NCBI RefSeq assembly: GCF_013778305.1
Contig: NZ_JACEIC010000002.1
Location: 1,119,708 to 1,183,707 of the forward strand
DNA from: Nocardioides agri
GTDB lineage: Bacteria; Actinomycetota; Actinomycetes; Propionibacteriales; Nocardioidaceae
Direction: 5' to 3'
DNA length: 64,000 nt
Shown in pieces: positions 8,052 to 16,447 of this stretch. Made by a program: the position numbers and the translations under genes. Numbering within the stretch: the first letter of the stretch is position 1; each line of letters starts with the position of its first letter. The notes below the pieces were generated by a model. The model worked only from the letters and a program-made list of their open reading frames with translations. It was not told the DNA's origin and did not search any database.

Positions 8052-9373
8052 CCGCGGTCGACGCGGTGCGTGCCCAGCGGGTGCTCCTCGACGCGGAGCT
8101 CCGGCCGGCAACGCTCGTCCTGCGCGGCGGGCTGGTGCTCGCGGTCGAGGCGATCGACCACCCGGTCGCGGGCGAGGTGCTCGACGTCCCGGACACGGCG
8201 TACGTCGTGCCCGGCGTCGTCGACATCCACGTGCACGTCAACGAGCCGGGCCGCACCGAGTGGGAGGGCTTCGCGACCGCGACGAGGGCGGCCGCCCGCG
8301 GCGGGGTCACGACGCTCGTCGACATGCCGCTCAACTCGGTGCCGCCGACGACGACCGTCGACCACCTGCGCACCAAGCAGCGGGCGGCGGCCGGCCAGAT
8401 GGCGGTCGACGTCGGCTTCTGGGGCGGCGCCGTGCCGGGCAACCTCGCCGACCTCGAGCCGCTGTGGGAGGCCGGCGTGCTCGGCTTCAAGTGCTTCCTC
8501 TCGCCGAGCGGGGTCGACGAGTTCCCGCCCCTCGACCCCGACCAGCTGCACGCGGCGCTGACCGAGGTCGCCCGGATCGGGGCGCTGATGGTCGTGCACG
8601 CGGAGGACGCTGCCGTGCTCGACGTGGCCCCGGTGCGACCCGGCCGCGCGTACGCCGACTTCCTGCACTCCCGGCCGGACGCTGCGGAGACCACGGCGAT
8701 CCAACGCCTCGTCGACGGCTGTCGCGAGACCGGCGCCCGGGTGCACGTGCTGCACCTCTCCAGCGCCCGCGCGCTCGACGTGGTCGCCGACGCCAAGGCC
8801 GACGGGCTGCCGCTGACCGTCGAGACCTGCCCGCACTACCTGTGCTTCGCGGCGGAGTCGATCCCGGACGGCGCCGCGGAGTTCAAGTGCTGCCCGCCGA
8901 TCCGCGACAGCGGCAACCGCGACCGCCTCTGGGAGGGCCTCCGGGCCGGCGTGATCGACATGGTGGTGAGCGACCACTCCCCCACCACGCCCGCCGAGAA
9001 GGGCCGCGGCGACGGCGACCTGCAGCAGGCGTGGGGCGGCATCAGCGGGCTGCAGGTCGGCTTCGCCGCGGTGGCGCACGAGGCCCGGCTGCGCGGCGTC
9101 GACCTCACCGACGTGAGCCGCTGGATGTCCCGGGCCACCAGCGACCTGGTCGGCCTGACGACCAAGGGGCGGATCGAGGTCGGCGCCGACGCGGACCTCG
9201 CGGTCTACGACCCGACGGTCGCGCTGGAGGTCGACGCCGGGCGACTCGAGCACCGGCACCCCATCTCGGCGTACGACGGGCTGAAGCTCGACGGCAGCGT
9301 CACCCACACCCTGGTGCGCGGACGGCTCGAGCCCGACCACGACTGGGGCCGTCAGCTGAGGAGGCCGCGATGA
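8048..9373 (+). CDS. allB: Allantoinase
   Basis: A 441-residue amidohydrolase-superfamily enzyme that opens allantoin to allantoate. Metal ligands are visible: His61 and His63 (DIHVHVNEPG), the probable carboxylated Lys148 (GFKCFLS), further histidines in VHAED and VLHLSS, and the Asp in VSDHSPTT. These residues and the length match allantoinase rather than dihydropyrimidinase. The GTG start overlaps the uricase stop by 4 bases. The neighbouring genes supply the step before and the step after. Confidence 0.96.
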   Translation: MTAVDAVRAQRVLLDAELRPATLVLRGGLVLAVEAIDHPVAGEVLDVPDTAYVVPGVVDIHVHVNEPGRTEWEGFATATRAAARGGVTTLVDMPLNSVPPTTTVDHLRTKQRAAAGQMAVDVGFWGGAVPGNLADLEPLWEAGVLGFKCFLSPSGVDEFPPLDPDQLHAALTEVARIGALMVVHAEDAAVLDVAPVRPGRAYADFLHSRPDAAETTAIQRLVDGCRETGARVHVLHLSSARALDVVADAKADGLPLTVETCPHYLCFAAESIPDGAAEFKCCPPIRDSGNRDRLWEGLRAGVIDMVVSDHSPTTPAEKGRGDGDLQQAWGGISGLQVGFAAVAHEARLRGVDLTDVSRWMSRATSDLVGLTTKGRIEVGADADLAVYDPTVALEVDAGRLEHRHPISAYDGLKLDGSVTHTLVRGRLEPDHDWGRQLRRPR

Positions 9374-10581
9374 CCAGCCAGGTGAACCCGCCGCCGCGGC
9401 TGCTGATGGGGCCCGGCCCGGTCACCGCCGACCCGCGGGTGCTGCGCGCGATGTCGGCCCATCTGGTCGGGCAGTTCGACCCGTGGATGACCGACACGAT
9501 GACCGAGACGATGGGGCTCTACCGCGACGTGTTCCGCACCGCCAACGAGCAGACCTTCCTCGTCGACGGCACCTCCCGCGCCGGGATCGAGGCGGCCCTG
9601 GTCAGCCTGGTGGAGCCCGGCGACCGGGTGCTGGTGCCGGTGTTCGGGCGGTTCGGCCACCTGCTCACCGAGATCGCGGCGCGGTGCGGCGCCGAGGTGC
9701 ACACGATCGAGGTGCCGTGGGGCGAGGTGTTCGCCCCCGAGGCGGTCGAGGACGCCGTACGCGCGGTGCGGCCGAAGGCGGTCGCCGTGGTGCAGGGAGA
9801 CACCAGCACCACGATGTGCCAGCCGCTCGCCGACCTCGGGGAGATCTGCCGGCGGCACGACGCCCTGCTCTACTGCGACGCGACTGCCAGCCTCGGCGGC
9901 AACGACTTCGAGATGGACGCCTGGGGCCTCGACGTGGCGACCGCCGGGCTCCAGAAGTGCCTCGGCGGACCGTCCGGGTCGGCGCCGATCTCGATCGGTG
10001 ACCGCGCCGTCGCGGTGATCGACGCCCGCAAGCACGTGGAGGCGGGCATCCGCTCCGACGACGACGAGGACCTCGGCGCCCGGATCGCCAGCAACTACCT
10101 CGACCTGGCGCAGGTCATGGACTACTGGGGTCCGCGGCGGCTCAACCACCACACCGAGGCGACCACGATGCTCTACGGCGCCCGCGAGTGCGCGCGGCTG
10201 CTGGTCGAGGAGGGGCTGGACGCGGCGGTGGCCCGGCACGCGCGGCACGGCCGGGCGATGCTCGAGGGCGTGCGCGGGCTGGGACTCGGTGTGTTCGGCG
10301 ACGTCACGCACAAGATGCACAACGTCGTCGCCGTCGAGATCCCCGACGGCGTCGACGGCGACAAGGCACGCACCGCCCTCCTCGAGGACTTCGGCATCGA
10401 GATCGGGACGTCGTTCGGCCCCCTGCACGGGCGGGTCTGGCGGATCGGCACGATGGGCTACAACGCCCGCAAGGACGCCGTGCTGGTCACGCTCGCGGCG
10501 CTCGAGCAGGTGCTCCGCGGGTACGGCGTGCCGGTCACCGCCGGCGGTGGCGTGGGTGCCGCGCGCGAGGTGTACGCATGA
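9370..10581 (+). CDS. pucG: Class V aminotransferase, PucG-type ((S)-ureidoglycine:glyoxylate)
   Basis: A 403-residue fold-type I PLP enzyme of the alanine/serine-glyoxylate aminotransferase family. The cofactor lysine is Lys196 (TAGLQKCLGGPSG), with Asp170 (YCDATAS) binding the pyridine nitrogen. In Bacillus, PucG inside a purine operon transfers the amino group of ureidoglycine to glyoxylate, yielding oxalurate and glycine. The position here, between allantoinase and allantoate amidohydrolase, argues for the same role rather than general photorespiratory or serine metabolism. The assignment rests on context and family and has not been tested. Confidence 0.88.
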   Translation: MTSQVNPPPRLLMGPGPVTADPRVLRAMSAHLVGQFDPWMTDTMTETMGLYRDVFRTANEQTFLVDGTSRAGIEAALVSLVEPGDRVLVPVFGRFGHLLTEIAARCGAEVHTIEVPWGEVFAPEAVEDAVRAVRPKAVAVVQGDTSTTMCQPLADLGEICRRHDALLYCDATASLGGNDFEMDAWGLDVATAGLQKCLGGPSGSAPISIGDRAVAVIDARKHVEAGIRSDDDEDLGARIASNYLDLAQVMDYWGPRRLNHHTEATTMLYGARECARLLVEEGLDAAVARHARHGRAMLEGVRGLGLGVFGDVTHKMHNVVAVEIPDGVDGDKARTALLEDFGIEIGTSFGPLHGRVWRIGTMGYNARKDAVLVTLAALEQVLRGYGVPVTAGGGVGAAREVYA

Positions 10582-11825
10582 CCACGGCGAGCATCGTGCT
10601 GGACCGGTGCGCCGAGCTCGACCGGTTCACCGCCACGCCGCCGAGCCTCGAGCGGGTCTACCTCTCACCCGAGCACGCGTCCGCCAACGCGGTCACGGCC
10701 CGGTGGCTCGCCGAGGCGGGGCTGGAGCCGTGGCAGGACGCCGCCGGCAACCAGTGGGGGCGGCGCGAGGGTCCGTCCAGCGAGCGACCGGCGCTGGTGC
10801 TCGGCTCCCACCTCGACACCGTGCCCGACGCGGGCTCCTTCGACGGCATGCTCGGGGTGACGATGGCGATCGCGGTCGCCGAGCGCCTGCGCGACACGGC
10901 TCTGCCGTTCGCGCTGGAGGTCGTCGGCTTCAGCGACGAGGAGGGCACCCGGTTCGGCAAGGCGCTGCTCGGCAGCCAGGCGGTGGCCGGGACGTGGGAG
11001 CCCGAGTGGTGGGACCTGCGCGACCGCGACGGCGTCACGCTGCACCAGGCCTTCCGCGACTTCGGCCTGGACCCGCGCCGCGTCGGCGAGGCGGCCCGGC
11101 GGCGCGGCAGCATGCTCGGCTACCTGGAGGCGCACATCGAGCAGGGGCCGTGGCTGGAGGCCGAGGACCGCTCGCTGGGCTACGTGACGTCGATCGCCGG
11201 GGCCCGTCGCTTCCGCATCAGCGTGGTCGGGGAGGCACGGCACGCCGGCGGCACGCCGTACTCCCGACGGCGCGACGCGCTCGTCGGCGCCGCGGAGGCG
11301 ATCACCCTCATCGAGCGCCGGGCGCGCGCGACCGGCGACCGCGGCTGCATCGCGACCGTGGGCCGGATCGAGGCGCAGCCCGGCGCGATCAACGTGATCC
11401 CGGGCCGCACCGACTTCAGCCTCGACCTGCGCGCCTCCACCGACGCCGAGCGCGACGACATGTGGGCCGTGCTGCGGCTGGAGATGGAGGAGCTGTGCGC
11501 GCGACGCGGGCTGCGGCTCGAGGTGCGCGAGACCCACCACGCCCCGGCGGTCGAGTGCGCGGCGTGGCTCCAGGAGGCGGTGCAGGCGGGCATCCGCAGC
11601 ACCGGGGACGACGACCCGGTCGGGCTGTGGAGCCCGGCCGGACACGACGCGATGGCGATCGGGCTGACCACGGACGTCGGGATGCTCTTCCTGCGCTGCC
11701 ACGACGGGATCAGCCACCACCCCGAGGAGGACGTGCGGGCGCTCGACGTCGCCGCGGGCCTCGACGCCCTCACGGCGGCCGTGCTCGAGGTCGCCGCCCG
11801 GTACGCCGACGGGAGGACCTCGTGA
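10578..11825 (+). CDS. allC: Allantoate amidohydrolase (M20 family)
   Basis: A 415-residue M20/M28-type binuclear metallohydrolase that cleaves allantoate to ureidoglycine, CO2 and ammonia. Metal-binding blocks are GSHLDTVPDAGSFDG, the acidic EEGTRFG and EAHIEQGP, followed by the lid-domain segment HAGGTPYSRRRDAL and the late SPAGHDAMA with its histidine. The HIEQGP motif is shared by allantoate amidohydrolases, N-carbamoyl-L-amino-acid hydrolases and ureidoglycolate hydrolases; the operon decides for allantoate. It overlaps both neighbours by 4 bases. Confidence 0.92.
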   Translation: MTTASIVLDRCAELDRFTATPPSLERVYLSPEHASANAVTARWLAEAGLEPWQDAAGNQWGRREGPSSERPALVLGSHLDTVPDAGSFDGMLGVTMAIAVAERLRDTALPFALEVVGFSDEEGTRFGKALLGSQAVAGTWEPEWWDLRDRDGVTLHQAFRDFGLDPRRVGEAARRRGSMLGYLEAHIEQGPWLEAEDRSLGYVTSIAGARRFRISVVGEARHAGGTPYSRRRDALVGAAEAITLIERRARATGDRGCIATVGRIEAQPGAINVIPGRTDFSLDLRASTDAERDDMWAVLRLEMEELCARRGLRLEVRETHHAPAVECAAWLQEAVQAGIRSTGDDDPVGLWSPAGHDAMAIGLTTDVGMLFLRCHDGISHHPEEDVRALDVAAGLDALTAAVLEVAARYADGRTS

Positions 11826-12634
11826 GCGAGCGCATCGAGTCGCGGATCGCCGCCCGCTACGACACCCTGTCGCCGCAGGAGCGCCGCGCCGCCGAGACGC
11901 TCCTGGAGAACCTCGACGACCTCGGGACCTACCGCTCCGCCGAGCTGGCCGACCTGGCCGGGGTCTCGAAGGCCACGATGAGCCGGCTCTTCCGCAGCCT
12001 CGGCTTCACCGGCTTCGACGAGGTGCGCGACCACCTGCGCGGACTGCGCACCTCCGGGGTGCCGGGACGTGTCGACGGGGTGCCGACGACCGCTGCCCAC
12101 CTGGCCCACGAGCAGGACTCGCTGCGCCAGGCGCTCGAGAGCCCGGCGCTGCCCGAGGTGGTCGCGGCCGTCGCAGGCGCCCGCCGCGTGCTCGTGGTCG
12201 GCTGGCGCAACAGCCACCCGGTCGCGCTGCACCTGCGCCAGCAGCTGGCGCACGCACGCCCCGACGTGCGCCTCGGCCCGGTGCCCGGCCAGGTGCTCGG
12301 GGAGGAGCTCGCAGACCTCGAGGCCGGCGACGTGCTGCTGCTCGTCGGCTTCCGTCGGCGGCCGGCCGGGTTCGCCGCGACCCTCGCGGCCGCCACGGCC
12401 ACCGGCGCGACCGTCGTGCTGATCGCCGACGAGACCGCGCGCGGGCACGCCGCCGCGGCGGCGTACTGGCTGGAGTGCCCGGTCTCCTCGACCCTCGCCT
12501 TCGACAGCCACGCCGCGGCGATGAGCCTGGTCAGCGTGCTCGCCGACGCCGTGCTGTCGGCGCTCGGGCGCAGCGCCCGCGACCGGGTCGCGGCGATCAG
12601 CGCCACCTATGCCCACCTGGCGGAGGTGGAGTAG
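11822..12634 (+). CDS. MurR/RpiR-family transcriptional regulator
   Basis: A 270-residue protein with an N-terminal helix-turn-helix (about residues 18-75, ELADLAGVSKATMSRLFRSLGF) and a C-terminal SIS-like domain (about 115-250) expected to bind a small metabolite. Its ligand is probably a purine breakdown intermediate, because it sits inside the purine operon between allC and the xanthine dehydrogenase genes and overlaps both. The SIS part is divergent, and I see no sugar-phosphate motif that would point elsewhere. The palindrome at 6371-6384 is its candidate operator. Confidence 0.9.
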   Translation: MSERIESRIAARYDTLSPQERRAAETLLENLDDLGTYRSAELADLAGVSKATMSRLFRSLGFTGFDEVRDHLRGLRTSGVPGRVDGVPTTAAHLAHEQDSLRQALESPALPEVVAAVAGARRVLVVGWRNSHPVALHLRQQLAHARPDVRLGPVPGQVLGEELADLEAGDVLLLVGFRRRPAGFAATLAAATATGATVVLIADETARGHAAAAAYWLECPVSSTLAFDSHAAAMSLVSVLADAVLSALGRSARDRVAAISATYAHLAEVE

Positions 12635-13392
12635 TGGACCTCGTCTCGGTCACCGAGCTGCGCGCCGCGCGGGAGCGCGCCGACCTCGCCCTCGCGCCGG
12701 GCGAGACCGTGCTGGCCGGCGGCACCTGGCTCTTCTCCGAGCCCCAGCCCGTCACCGGGCTGGTCGACCTCACCACGCTCGGCTGGCCCGACTGGGAGGA
12801 GCTGCCCGGCACCCTGCGGATCGGCGCCACCTGCACGGTCGAGCGCGTCCTGCACGCGCCGTGGGGTCCGGCGGCCGGGCTGGTGCGGCAGTGCGCCGAC
12901 GCGTTCCTGATGTCGGTGAAGGTCCAGCACGTCGCCACCGTCGGCGGCAACGTCTGCCTCGCCCTGCCCGCCGCCGCCGCGGTCTCGCTCGCGAGCGCGC
13001 TCGACGCCACGGCGCTCGTGTGGACCCCCGACGGCGGCGAGCGACGAGAGCCGGTCACCACCTTCGTCACCGGCGCCGGCACCACCACGCTGCGACCGGG
13101 CGAGGTGCTGCGGGCGATCGACGTCCCCGCCACCGCACTGACGCTGCCGCACGCCTTCCGCCGCGCCTCGCTCACCCGCCACGGCCGCTCCTCGGCCGTC
13201 GTCATCGGGTCCGGCGACCGCCTCGTCGTCACCGCCTCGACCACCCGGCCGGTCGTGCTCGACCGGCACGACCTCGAGACCGGGCTGGCGGCGATCGACT
13301 GCTGGTACGACGACCCGCACGGGCCGACCGACTGGCGCGCCCACGTCACCGGCGTGCTGGCCCGCGAGGTCGCCGCGGAGCTCGCGGCATGA
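12634..13392 (+). CDS. Xanthine dehydrogenase, FAD-binding subunit
   Basis: A 252-residue CoxM/XdhB-type FAD subunit. It has the pyrophosphate-binding segment APGETVLAGGTWLF near the N-terminus and a second FAD contact at VQHVATVGGNVCLA (about residue 101). It passes electrons from the Fe-S clusters to an acceptor. It is somewhat short, because the C-terminal FAD-subunit domain is trimmed. The GTG start shares its first base with the stop TAG of the regulator gene. It forms a complex with the product of the following gene. Confidence 0.92.
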   Translation: MDLVSVTELRAARERADLALAPGETVLAGGTWLFSEPQPVTGLVDLTTLGWPDWEELPGTLRIGATCTVERVLHAPWGPAAGLVRQCADAFLMSVKVQHVATVGGNVCLALPAAAAVSLASALDATALVWTPDGGERREPVTTFVTGAGTTTLRPGEVLRAIDVPATALTLPHAFRRASLTRHGRSSAVVIGSGDRLVVTASTTRPVVLDRHDLETGLAAIDCWYDDPHGPTDWRAHVTGVLAREVAAELAA

Positions 13393-15980
13393 GGGTCAAC
13401 GGCAGGTCCGTCGACGCGAACCCGGGGCCGGGCCAGTGCCTGCGGACGTTCCTGCGCGAGGCGGGCCACCTCGAGGTCAAGAAGGGCTGCGACACCGGCG
13501 ACTGCGGCGCCTGCTCGGTCCTGGTCGACGGCGCGCCCGTGCACTCCTGCCTCTACCCCGCCGCCCGCGGCGTCGGCCGCGAGGTGACCACGGTCGCCGG
13601 CCTCGGGGCCCCCGGCGACCTGCACCCGGTGCAGCAGGACTTCCTGGCGGCCGGCGGCTTCCAGTGCGGCTTCTGCACCGCGGGCTGGGTCGTGACCGCG
13701 GCCGGGGTCGGCCCGGTCGACGACGTCGAGCGCACGTTCAAGGGCAACCTGTGCCGCTGCACCGGCTACCGCTCGATCCGCGACGCCCTCGCCGGGAGCG
13801 GCAACACCACCGCCCAGGGCGGGTTCGGCGACTCCGTCCGCCCGCCGGCCGCCGAGCGGGTCGTCACCGGCACCGAGCCCTTCACGCTGGACCTCCCGGA
13901 CACCGGGGTGCTGCACATGGCGCTGCTCCAGAGCCCGCACGCGCACGCGCGGATCACCCGCGTCGACGCCAGCCGCGCGGCCGCGGCGCCCGGCGTACGC
14001 CTCGTGCTCACGCACCACGACGTGCCCGAGGTGCTCTACTCCACCGGCCGCCACGAGAGCCGCCTCGACGACCCCGACGACACCCGGATGCTCGACGACG
14101 TGGTGCGCTTCCGCGGCCAGCGGGTCGCGGCGGTCGTCGCCGACTCCGTCGCCGAGGCGCAGCGCGCCGTCGCGCTCGTCGACGTCGAGTACGACGTGCT
14201 GCCCGCGGCCTTCGACCCGGAGACGGCGCGCCTGCCCGGCGCTCCCCTCCTGCACGGAGACAAGTCGGCCGAGGACTCGCGGATCGCCGATCCCGGCCGC
14301 AACGTCGTCGCTGCCACGCACGGCGAGGTCGGCGACGTGGAGGCCGGCCTGGCCGCCGCCGCCGCGACCGTCGCCGGCACCTGGTGGACCAGCCGGGTCA
14401 CCCACGCCTCACTGGAGACCCACGGCGCGCGGGGCTGGCTCGACGAGGACGGCCGGCTGGTGGTGCGCACGAGCACCCAGGTGCCGTTCCTGGTGCGCGA
14501 CGAGCTGGCGCACGTCCTCGGGCTGGCGCCGGACCGGGTGCGGGTGGTGGCCGCCCGCGTCGGCGGCGGCTTCGGCGGCAAGCAGGAGATGCTCGTCGAG
14601 GACCTCGTCGGCCTCGCGGTGCTGCGCCTCGGTCGCCCGGTGCAGCTGGAGCTGACCCGCGAGCAGCAGTTCACGCTGGCTCCCTGCCGCCACCCGATGC
14701 GCGTGTCCGTGACCGCGGGCGCCGACGCCGACGGCGTGCTCACCGCGCTCGCGGTCGACGTGCTCAGCGACACCGGCGCCTACGGCAACCACGCGGTCGG
14801 CGTGCTCTTCCACGGCTGCCACGAGTCGGTGGCGGTCTACCGCTGCCCCAACAAGCGGGTCGACGGCGAGGCGGTCTACACCAACCACGTGCCGTCGGGA
14901 GCGTTCCGGGGCTACGGCCTCGGGCAGGTGATCTTCGCGATCGAGTCGGCGCTCGACGAGCTGGCCCGCGAGCTGGGCCTGTCGCCCGTCGAGCTGCGCC
15001 GCCGCAACGTCGTCCGGCCCGGCGACCCGTTCGTGGTCAACGGCGCGCCGACGCCCGACCTCGACTACGGCAGCTACGGCCTCGACCAGTGCCTCGACCT
15101 GGTCGAGACCGCCCTGGCCCGCGGCGACGGCGAGCCGGCGCCCGAGGGCTGGGCGGTCGGCGAGGGCATGGCGGTCGCGATGATCGCGACCATCCCGCCG
15201 CGGGGCCACCACGCCACCGCCTCGGTGACGCTGCACGCCGACGGCACCGCGGAGGTCGCGGTGGGCAGCGCCGAGTTCGGCAACGGCTCCGCCACCGTGC
15301 ACGTGCAGCTCGTCGCCGAGGAGCTCGGCATCGCCCCGGACGCGGTGCGGCTGCGCTCCTCCGACACCGACGCGACGGCGTACGACACCGGTGCCTACGG
15401 CTCGACCGGCTCGGTCGTCGCGGGCATGGCGGTCGCCGACGCGGCCCGTGCGGTCTGCGCCGCGGTGGGCGAGGGGGCGCCGCTGCCGGTCACCCGGTCG
15501 GCCGAGCACCACGGCACGCCGCGCTCGGTCGCGTTCAACGTGCACGGGGTGCGGGTGGCGGTCGACCGCCAGACCGGCGAGCTGCGGGTCCTGCGGTCGG
15601 TGCACGCCGTCGACGCCGGCGTCGTGATCAACCCCGAGCAGCTGCGCGGCCAGGTCGAGGGCGGCGTCGCGCAGGGCTACGGCAGCGCGCTCTACGAGGA
15701 GATGCTGGTGGGCGAGGGCGAGGTGCTCACCCGGTCGTTCCGGCACTACCGAGTGCCGCAGCTCGGCGACGTGCCGCCGACAGAGGTGCTCTTCGCCGAC
15801 ACCCACGACGCGCTGGGACCGCGCGGCGCGAAGTCGATGAGCGAGGCGCCGTACAACCCGGTGGCGCCGGCGGTCGCGAACGCCGTCCGCGACGCGCTCG
15901 GCGTCCGACCCCACGAGCTGCCGATGAGCCGCGACCGGCTCTGGCGGCTCGCCACCACCCACCCGGAGGAGCTCGCATGA
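13389..15980 (+). CDS. Xanthine dehydrogenase, fused 2Fe-2S and molybdopterin subunits
   Basis: An 863-residue fusion. Residues 1-135 hold both 2Fe-2S clusters: Cys34, Cys39, Cys42 and Cys54 for the plant-ferredoxin type, then Cys93, Cys96, Cys122 and Cys124 (CGFC...CRC). Residues from about 150 on are the molybdenum hydroxylase part, with GGGFGGKQE at 392-400 binding the cofactor and Glu819 (KSMSEAP) in the place of the catalytic base. With the separate FAD subunit this gives a two-polypeptide xanthine dehydrogenase instead of the common three, oxidising hypoxanthine and xanthine to urate. The ATG overlaps the FAD-subunit gene by 4 bases. No XdhC-type maturation gene is nearby. Confidence 0.94.
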   Translation: MRVNGRSVDANPGPGQCLRTFLREAGHLEVKKGCDTGDCGACSVLVDGAPVHSCLYPAARGVGREVTTVAGLGAPGDLHPVQQDFLAAGGFQCGFCTAGWVVTAAGVGPVDDVERTFKGNLCRCTGYRSIRDALAGSGNTTAQGGFGDSVRPPAAERVVTGTEPFTLDLPDTGVLHMALLQSPHAHARITRVDASRAAAAPGVRLVLTHHDVPEVLYSTGRHESRLDDPDDTRMLDDVVRFRGQRVAAVVADSVAEAQRAVALVDVEYDVLPAAFDPETARLPGAPLLHGDKSAEDSRIADPGRNVVAATHGEVGDVEAGLAAAAATVAGTWWTSRVTHASLETHGARGWLDEDGRLVVRTSTQVPFLVRDELAHVLGLAPDRVRVVAARVGGGFGGKQEMLVEDLVGLAVLRLGRPVQLELTREQQFTLAPCRHPMRVSVTAGADADGVLTALAVDVLSDTGAYGNHAVGVLFHGCHESVAVYRCPNKRVDGEAVYTNHVPSGAFRGYGLGQVIFAIESALDELARELGLSPVELRRRNVVRPGDPFVVNGAPTPDLDYGSYGLDQCLDLVETALARGDGEPAPEGWAVGEGMAVAMIATIPPRGHHATASVTLHADGTAEVAVGSAEFGNGSATVHVQLVAEELGIAPDAVRLRSSDTDATAYDTGAYGSTGSVVAGMAVADAARAVCAAVGEGAPLPVTRSAEHHGTPRSVAFNVHGVRVAVDRQTGELRVLRSVHAVDAGVVINPEQLRGQVEGGVAQGYGSALYEEMLVGEGEVLTRSFRHYRVPQLGDVPPTEVLFADTHDALGPRGAKSMSEAPYNPVAPAVANAVRDALGVRPHELPMSRDRLWRLATTHPEELA

Positions 15981-16447
15981 CCGACGACGCCCACTGGCTC
16001 GGCACGGCCGTCGACCTGGCGGTCGCGAACGTCGCGGACGGAGGCGGCCCGTTCGGAGCCGTCATCGTGCGCGACGGCGTGCTCCTGGGGAGCGGCCAGA
16101 ACAGGGTGACCCGCGACCTGGACCCGACCGCCCACGCCGAGGTGCTCGCGATCCGCGCCGCCTGCGCCGCGATCGGCGACTTCGCGCTGGCCGGGTGCGT
16201 GCTCTACACCTCGTGCGAGCCCTGCCCGCTGTGCGTCGCGGCGTGCCTGTGGGCCCGCCTGGACCGCGTGGTCTTCGCGGCCGACCGGCACGACGCCGCC
16301 CGCGGCGGCTTCGACGACCACGCGTTCTACGAGCTCTTCGACCGCGACCGCAGCACCTGGCCGACGCTCGTCCACCCCGGGGAGCACGCCGGCTCGTTCG
16401 CGCCCTTCGAGGCGTGGCTGGCGAAGCCGGACCGGACGACGTACTAG
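15977..16447 (+). CDS. guaD: Guanine deaminase (cytidine-deaminase fold)
   Basis: A 156-residue zinc nucleobase deaminase with ligand His53 and proton-shuttle Glu55 in TAHAEVLAIR, and Cys83 and Cys86 in SCEPCPLC. Size and the aromatic-rich C-terminal tail match the Bacillus-type guanine deaminase, which turns guanine into xanthine and so feeds the xanthine dehydrogenase just upstream. It is the last gene of the operon. Its stop overlaps the stop of the convergent FAD oxidoreductase gene by 4 bases. A tRNA-adenosine deaminase is less likely because that family has a different tail and context. Confidence 0.9.
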   Translation: MTDDAHWLGTAVDLAVANVADGGGPFGAVIVRDGVLLGSGQNRVTRDLDPTAHAEVLAIRAACAAIGDFALAGCVLYTSCEPCPLCVAACLWARLDRVVFAADRHDAARGGFDDHAFYELFDRDRSTWPTLVHPGEHAGSFAPFEAWLAKPDRTTY

